Assembly (NCBI GenBank): GCA_937876865.1
Contig: CALEFF010000045.1
Span: forward strand, 1 to 9,427
Direction: 5' to 3'
Source: an uncultured Bacteroidales bacterium
Lineage (GTDB): Bacteria > Bacteroidota > Bacteroidia > Bacteroidales > P3
Length of the DNA stretch: 9,427 bases
The notes beneath the pieces were generated by a model that was given only the letters and a program-made list of their open reading frames with translations, searched no databases and was not told the DNA's origin. A program made the translations under genes and the position numbers. Within the stretch, counting starts at the first letter, position 1. Every line of letters starts with the position of its first letter. Of the stretch, positions 6,441 to 9,427 are shown piece by piece.

Positions 6441-6562
6441 TTAAGATTTTTTATTTCTATAAGAAAAAAACTTTTTGAGTTACTCGAATAATTGCCAAAT
6501 TTTAGCGATGCCGTCCCAAGATGCAGAGAATTTTCTTCATAACAATGAGTGTTTACTTTAAT

Positions 6563-6592
6563 AAAAAAAACTAAAAAGAGCGTGCTCGTTTT
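6563..6592 (-). terminator. Intrinsic terminator of the outer-membrane receptor gene
   Basis: On the minus strand AAAACGAG (6592-6585) pairs with CTCTTTTT (6580-6573), with one C/T mismatch, around a four-base loop. It is followed by AG and eight Ts (6570-6563). It starts 20 bases past the receptor stop codon at 6613. The short G/C core and long T-run fit an intrinsic terminator. Confidence 0.65.
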
Positions 6593-6612
6593 CACAAATA
6601 CACTTCTTATTT

Positions 6613-9075
6613 TTAATTTCCTTTACCTCCTTTTGCTCTTTCGTTCATATCATCGGTTTTAATCTTGTCTATAGTTTTGTTTTGATACATTCTACCAAAA
6701 TTATATCGTAGATTGAACATGTACATTGCACCCGGAAGTTTATTTATCGCTATTTGATGAATGCCATTGTGGGTAAATTCGCTTCCAATTTCCTTTTTAG
6801 CGAACATATTGTTGATGTTAAAACTCAATTTCAGTCTATCGTCTTTCAAAAACGCTTTTGAGATTCCTAAATTCACAGCATGAGAGCCGTCATATCTGTA
6901 AATACTCCATATTCCTCCACTCATATAATAGCCACTTAAAGAAAGTTTTATTTTCTTTGGCAAATTAAAGTTTGCAGATGCTGTAAACATATATTGAGTG
7001 TTTTCTATATAAAAATATTCTTTGTTTTTGTTTGCTTCAACGTTTGTATAGTTGATTTGACCATAAAGATTCATATCAAGCCATTTTGCAATAGGTGCAA
7101 CTATTGTTAGACCTGCTGCAAGATTTTGGCTTGTTGCCATATTTGATGGGCGTTCTAAAATACCGCCTAACACTTCCAAAGGGACAACTTCTTCACTTAT
7201 AAAATCAGTTCCGTATCCGTAGGAAACATTAAGAAAAGCCATATAAAACAAAGAGTAATTTATACTGACTATATGTGCGTATTGAGGATTTAACAAAGGA
7301 TTTCCACTTTTGTAAATAAAGTCTGAGGTTTTTATACTAAAAGGATTGAGTTGTATATGTGAAGGCCTTTGAAGGCGATAGTTGTAACTAAGTGTCAAAA
7401 TGTTTAATTGATTAAAACTATGTGTCAGACTAAGAGATGGAAATAAATCTGTGTATTTATTAGAATTAGAATAATCATTACTTATTCCACTTATAATTGT
7501 GTGTTCCATTCTTAAACCCGTTCTAAAAGAGGTTTTGTTGCCCAATTTGTTGGAATAGGAAAGGTATGTTGCAAATATGTCCTCTTTGAATAAGAAATCG
7601 TTTTCTGTTAAAAGGCTATTCTCTGTTTTGAAAAATAGATTATTCATATTTGTCAGCATAAGTTTTGCACCGGCTTCAAATGTTCCATATTTAATAGTTG
7701 GTTTTATGAAATCTATCTTTGCTGTAATTGTTCTTAATCCCTCTTCTGTTAAATTGTTTATTGTATCCTGTTTTAGAATAGTTGAAGATGGATTGTGGAA
7801 ATAGTCGGTAGTCGTGTTTACTTTATTGTCTGAATCGTATAAATGAGTATTTAATTCTAATTGTAGTTTGGTTCCTATTGTGTCAAACTTATGTAAGTAA
7901 GTCATTTCAAAGTTATAGTTGTTGCGAGCAGTGAATGTGCTTTGCTGAAACGTAATAGACTGTATTATTTCTTCAAGTGCAGGTGAGAAAGACAAATTTT
8001 CTGTTGTGAAATAAGTAGTTAATGGATTTCTATTCAAATTATATGATGCGAAAATGCCTATTGAATTTCTTTCATTGAGAAGATAGTCTGTTGAAAAGTT
8101 AATGTCACAACCTTGTTGTTTGTAAATATACCCAATTTCAGGCATTTGAAATCTTATTGTGTCGTTTTCGGAAAATATATCTCGCACAGAAGATGATGCA
8201 ACGTATTGCTGCCAAGTAGAAGTACTGATATTTAGAGATGAAGTCAATTTTTCATTGGCAAAATTAAGATTTACACCACTATTATAGGAGGGTTCATTAG
8301 AATAATATAAACCGCCATTAACAGAACCATTGAATCCGTAATTTTTATTCTTTTTTATCTTTATGTTTATTACCCCCGCTGTTCCCTCCGCATCGTATTT
8401 TGCCGAGGGGTTGCTTATTACTTCTATTTTTTCTACTTGTTGCGGTGTCAAACTTTTAAGCATTGATTTTATAGCTTCCCAACCTATACGCATATCTCTT
8501 TCGTTAATTTGAATTAAAACACCACTTTGACCGTTCAAACTTATATTTTCATCTTTGTCTATTATTACTCCGGGGACATTTTTCAATAAATCAAAGGCTG
8601 TAACCGCAATAGCAGAAGTTGCTTCATCTACATTCATAATGATTTTATCGGAATCGACTTCATAGCGTTGTTTTTTTACAACAATTTCATAAGCTTCTAA
8701 TTCTTCCAATGAGGGATACATTTTAATATCTCCCAATTCTATTTCTTCTTTATTTGTATTCAAAAATTTTTCTTTTGTAATAGGGAATACTAATTCTTGA
8801 TAACCGATAAATGAAACTTTGAAATAAAATAATGAATCTTTGATTTGAGAAAATAATTCTTTGTTTAATTTTATGGAAAATTCACCCTCCGAATTTGTTG
8901 TATTGCCTGCTAATAACTTTGTAGAATCTTGAATATCCAATAAAACAACATTGCAAAACGGAATAGACTCTTCGGTTAATCCATCTATAACAACACCTTT
9001 TACTGATAATGAATTTTGTGCCATAATCACGTTTACAAACAGCAGAGTGCAAATAAAGAATAATAATCTTTTCAT
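6613..9075 (-). CDS. TonB-dependent-receptor-like outer membrane beta-barrel protein
   Basis: An 820-residue protein. Residues 1-19 are a signal peptide (MKRLLFFICTLLFVN, then IMA before Q20). Residues 22-115 are a carboxypeptidase-regulatory-like beta-sandwich (SVKGVVIDG, NTTNSEGEFSIKL, KVSFIGYQEL). Residues about 130-242 are a receptor plug, with the strongly conserved IEVISNPSAKYDAEGTAG at 217-234. Residues 245-795 form a long beta-barrel of the OMP_b-brl_3 class, with many GxxxxxN and aromatic-rich strands. The last 25 residues are a charged tail. Length and domain order are usual for the class. Members are presumed importers or surface proteins, and substrate cannot be read from sequence. 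No SusD partner, sigma or anti-sigma gene is adjacent in the window. No TAnnTTTG box lies in the 52 bases between the structured RNA and this ATG, so transcription may come by read-through from the RNA promoter or from a non-consensus promoter. Confidence 0.92.
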   Translation of the reverse strand: MKRLLFFICTLLFVNVIMAQNSLSVKGVVIDGLTEESIPFCNVVLLDIQDSTKLLAGNTTNSEGEFSIKLNKELFSQIKDSLFYFKVSFIGYQELVFPITKEKFLNTNKEEIELGDIKMYPSLEELEAYEIVVKKQRYEVDSDKIIMNVDEATSAIAVTAFDLLKNVPGVIIDKDENISLNGQSGVLIQINERDMRIGWEAIKSMLKSLTPQQVEKIEVISNPSAKYDAEGTAGVINIKIKKNKNYGFNGSVNGGLYYSNEPSYNSGVNLNFANEKLTSSLNISTSTWQQYVASSSVRDIFSENDTIRFQMPEIGYIYKQQGCDINFSTDYLLNERNSIGIFASYNLNRNPLTTYFTTENLSFSPALEEIIQSITFQQSTFTARNNYNFEMTYLHKFDTIGTKLQLELNTHLYDSDNKVNTTTDYFHNPSSTILKQDTINNLTEEGLRTITAKIDFIKPTIKYGTFEAGAKLMLTNMNNLFFKTENSLLTENDFLFKEDIFATYLSYSNKLGNKTSFRTGLRMEHTIISGISNDYSNSNKYTDLFPSLSLTHSFNQLNILTLSYNYRLQRPSHIQLNPFSIKTSDFIYKSGNPLLNPQYAHIVSINYSLFYMAFLNVSYGYGTDFISEEVVPLEVLGGILERPSNMATSQNLAAGLTIVAPIAKWLDMNLYGQINYTNVEANKNKEYFYIENTQYMFTASANFNLPKKIKLSLSGYYMSGGIWSIYRYDGSHAVNLGISKAFLKDDRLKLSFNINNMFAKKEIGSEFTHNGIHQIAINKLPGAMYMFNLRYNFGRMYQNKTIDKIKTDDMNERAKGGKGN

Positions 9076-9127
9076 TTTTTAAATTTTTTATGTTTTTAAT
9101 TCTTTTATTCCTCAATTAAAATATATT

Positions 9128-9150
9128 AAAAAAGACGTGGACTTAGTCTT
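9128..9150 (-). terminator. Terminator of the 6S-like RNA
   Basis: On the minus strand AAGAC (9150-9146) pairs with GTCTT (9136-9132) around a nine-base loop, followed by a T-run ending at 9128. The stem is only five pairs, so some read-through into the receptor gene is plausible. Confidence 0.6.
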
Positions 9151-9314
9151 ACCGTTTTCTGAGGTCCTGGAAACTACCTTTGCACCAAATAAGAAAAGCC
9201 CACGATATACACGCAGGCGTTTTCCACTTATCTTTTTGGTGCTTTCTTGAAATTTTCCAGGTTTCAGAAAACCAAAAATAAGCAAAAACGCTTTTTTAAG
9301 TCATTAAATTTTCA
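9128..9314 (-). ncRNA. 6S-like structured RNA (resembles the Bacteroidales-1 / 6S architecture)
   Basis: About 187 nt, no open frame, and more G/C-rich than its flanks. The sequence folds as one rod. Stem A joins 9264-9272 with 9154-9162 (9 bp). Stem B joins 9254-9261 with 9166-9173 (8 bp). An open bubble follows (9243-9253 opposite 9174-9181). Stem C joins 9235-9242 with 9182-9189 (8 bp). It continues with short stems 9227-9230/9190-9193, 9220-9223/9194-9197 and 9216-9218/9198-9200 to a 15-base end loop. A long helix with a large central bubble is the hallmark of 6S RNA, which mimics an open promoter and binds RNA polymerase. The Bacteroidales-1 motif has been described with a similar shape. 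Orientation comes from a consensus minus-strand promoter just upstream and a T-tailed hairpin at the 3' end. That it is a 6S homologue is inferred from shape and size, not from a covariance search. Confidence 0.75.
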
Positions 9315-9319
9315 GTTTG

Positions 9320-9350
9320 CAAAAGTATAACAAATTTTTTAAAGCACAAA
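9320..9350 (-). promoter_or_regulatory. Promoter of the 6S-like RNA
   Basis: On the minus strand the -33 box is TTTG (9350-9347) and the -7 box is TACTTTTG (9327-9320), with a 19-bp spacer. The -7 box is followed by CA and is identical over ten bases to the OmpA-gene -7 region, as expected for a strong housekeeping promoter. The predicted start is near 9314. Confidence 0.8.
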
Positions 9351-9427
9351 AAAACTTCAAACAAAGTTTTTAAGGAAAAATACCTTTATTTTGAGAAAAT
9401 TTCATTTTGCGAAAAAAAGTAGTTCCT
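9351..9427. other. AT-rich right edge upstream of the RNA promoter, no gene seen
   Basis: No open frame or RNA fold of note is visible. AAAAACTT (9350-9357) and AAGTTTTT (9364-9371) form an 8-bp hairpin, and AAGG/CCTT (9373-9376 and 9384-9387) a 4-bp one. On the minus strand the first is followed by a short T-run, so it could end a gene lying beyond the right edge. Both stems are weak and mostly A/T. Confidence 0.35.

Noticed and set aside
6413..6595. 60-codon minus-strand open frame between the receptor and lipoprotein genes
   Set aside because: It spans the receptor terminator and the lipoprotein -7 box, overlaps the start codon region of the lipoprotein gene, and its low-complexity product matches no family I know.
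7577..7804. 75-codon plus-strand open frame
   Set aside because: It is antisense to the beta-barrel of the receptor gene, with no promoter or family resemblance.
8882..9115. 77-codon minus-strand open frame overlapping the receptor start
   Set aside because: It is an out-of-frame shadow of the receptor signal peptide and first domain, rich in Arg/Lys/Ile with no recognisable fold.
9128..9314. Structured RNA read on the plus strand
   Set aside because: The fold is nearly symmetric, but the consensus promoter and the T-run after the terminal hairpin are only correctly placed on the minus strand.

Overview
The window comes from an AT-rich member of the Bacteroidota, most likely the order Bacteroidales. 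Four things point there. Promoters match the phylum's own TTTG / TAnnTTTG consensus, with 19-20 bp between the boxes. Genes lack Shine-Dalgarno sequences. One surface protein ends in a type IX secretion (T9SS) sorting domain. The protein families are typical of the phylum: OmpA with a coiled coil, BspA-type leucine-rich repeats, and a carboxypeptidase-regulatory-domain/TonB-plug/beta-barrel receptor.

Layout. Bases 3-95 are the tail of an unidentified plus-strand gene. A good promoter (123-154) then drives an OmpA-family protein (224-1399), which ends at a strong intrinsic terminator. Only 15 bases after the terminator's T-run a T9SS-exported leucine-rich-repeat protein begins (1478-3670), with no promoter of its own that I can see. 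From 3678 to the end everything is on the minus strand. In transcription order, starting from the right edge, it contains: a 6S-like structured RNA of about 187 nt with its own promoter and terminator (about 9314-9128); an outer-membrane receptor (9075-6613); a lipoprotein carrying a TonB C-terminal domain (6416-5910); a Nudix/winged-helix regulator of the NrtR type (5724-5032); and, 13 bases behind it, a two-domain ADP-ribose hydrolase (5018-3678).

The most interesting part is 3678-5918. The regulator/hydrolase pair looks like a self-contained ADP-ribose circuit. The hydrolase fuses a macro-like A1S_2505-type domain to a bacterial-type poly(ADP-ribose) glycohydrolase with an intact GGG-x7-QEE signature. 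The regulator has a perfect Nudix box plus the NrtR helix-turn-helix tail. Its promoter is a textbook Bacteroidota promoter with two near-identical 19-bp imperfect palindromes 52 bp apart, one on the -7 box and one just upstream of the -33 box. The inferred logic is that free ADP-ribose lifts repression, the hydrolase releases more of it, and the Nudix domain may then destroy it. Just upstream lies an unusual five-unit array with an exact 21-bp period, part of which forms the terminator hairpin of the lipoprotein gene.

The two outer-membrane genes at the left and the receptor and lipoprotein at the right are ordinary cell-envelope functions. I see no transposase, integrase, tRNA, rRNA or CRISPR array.
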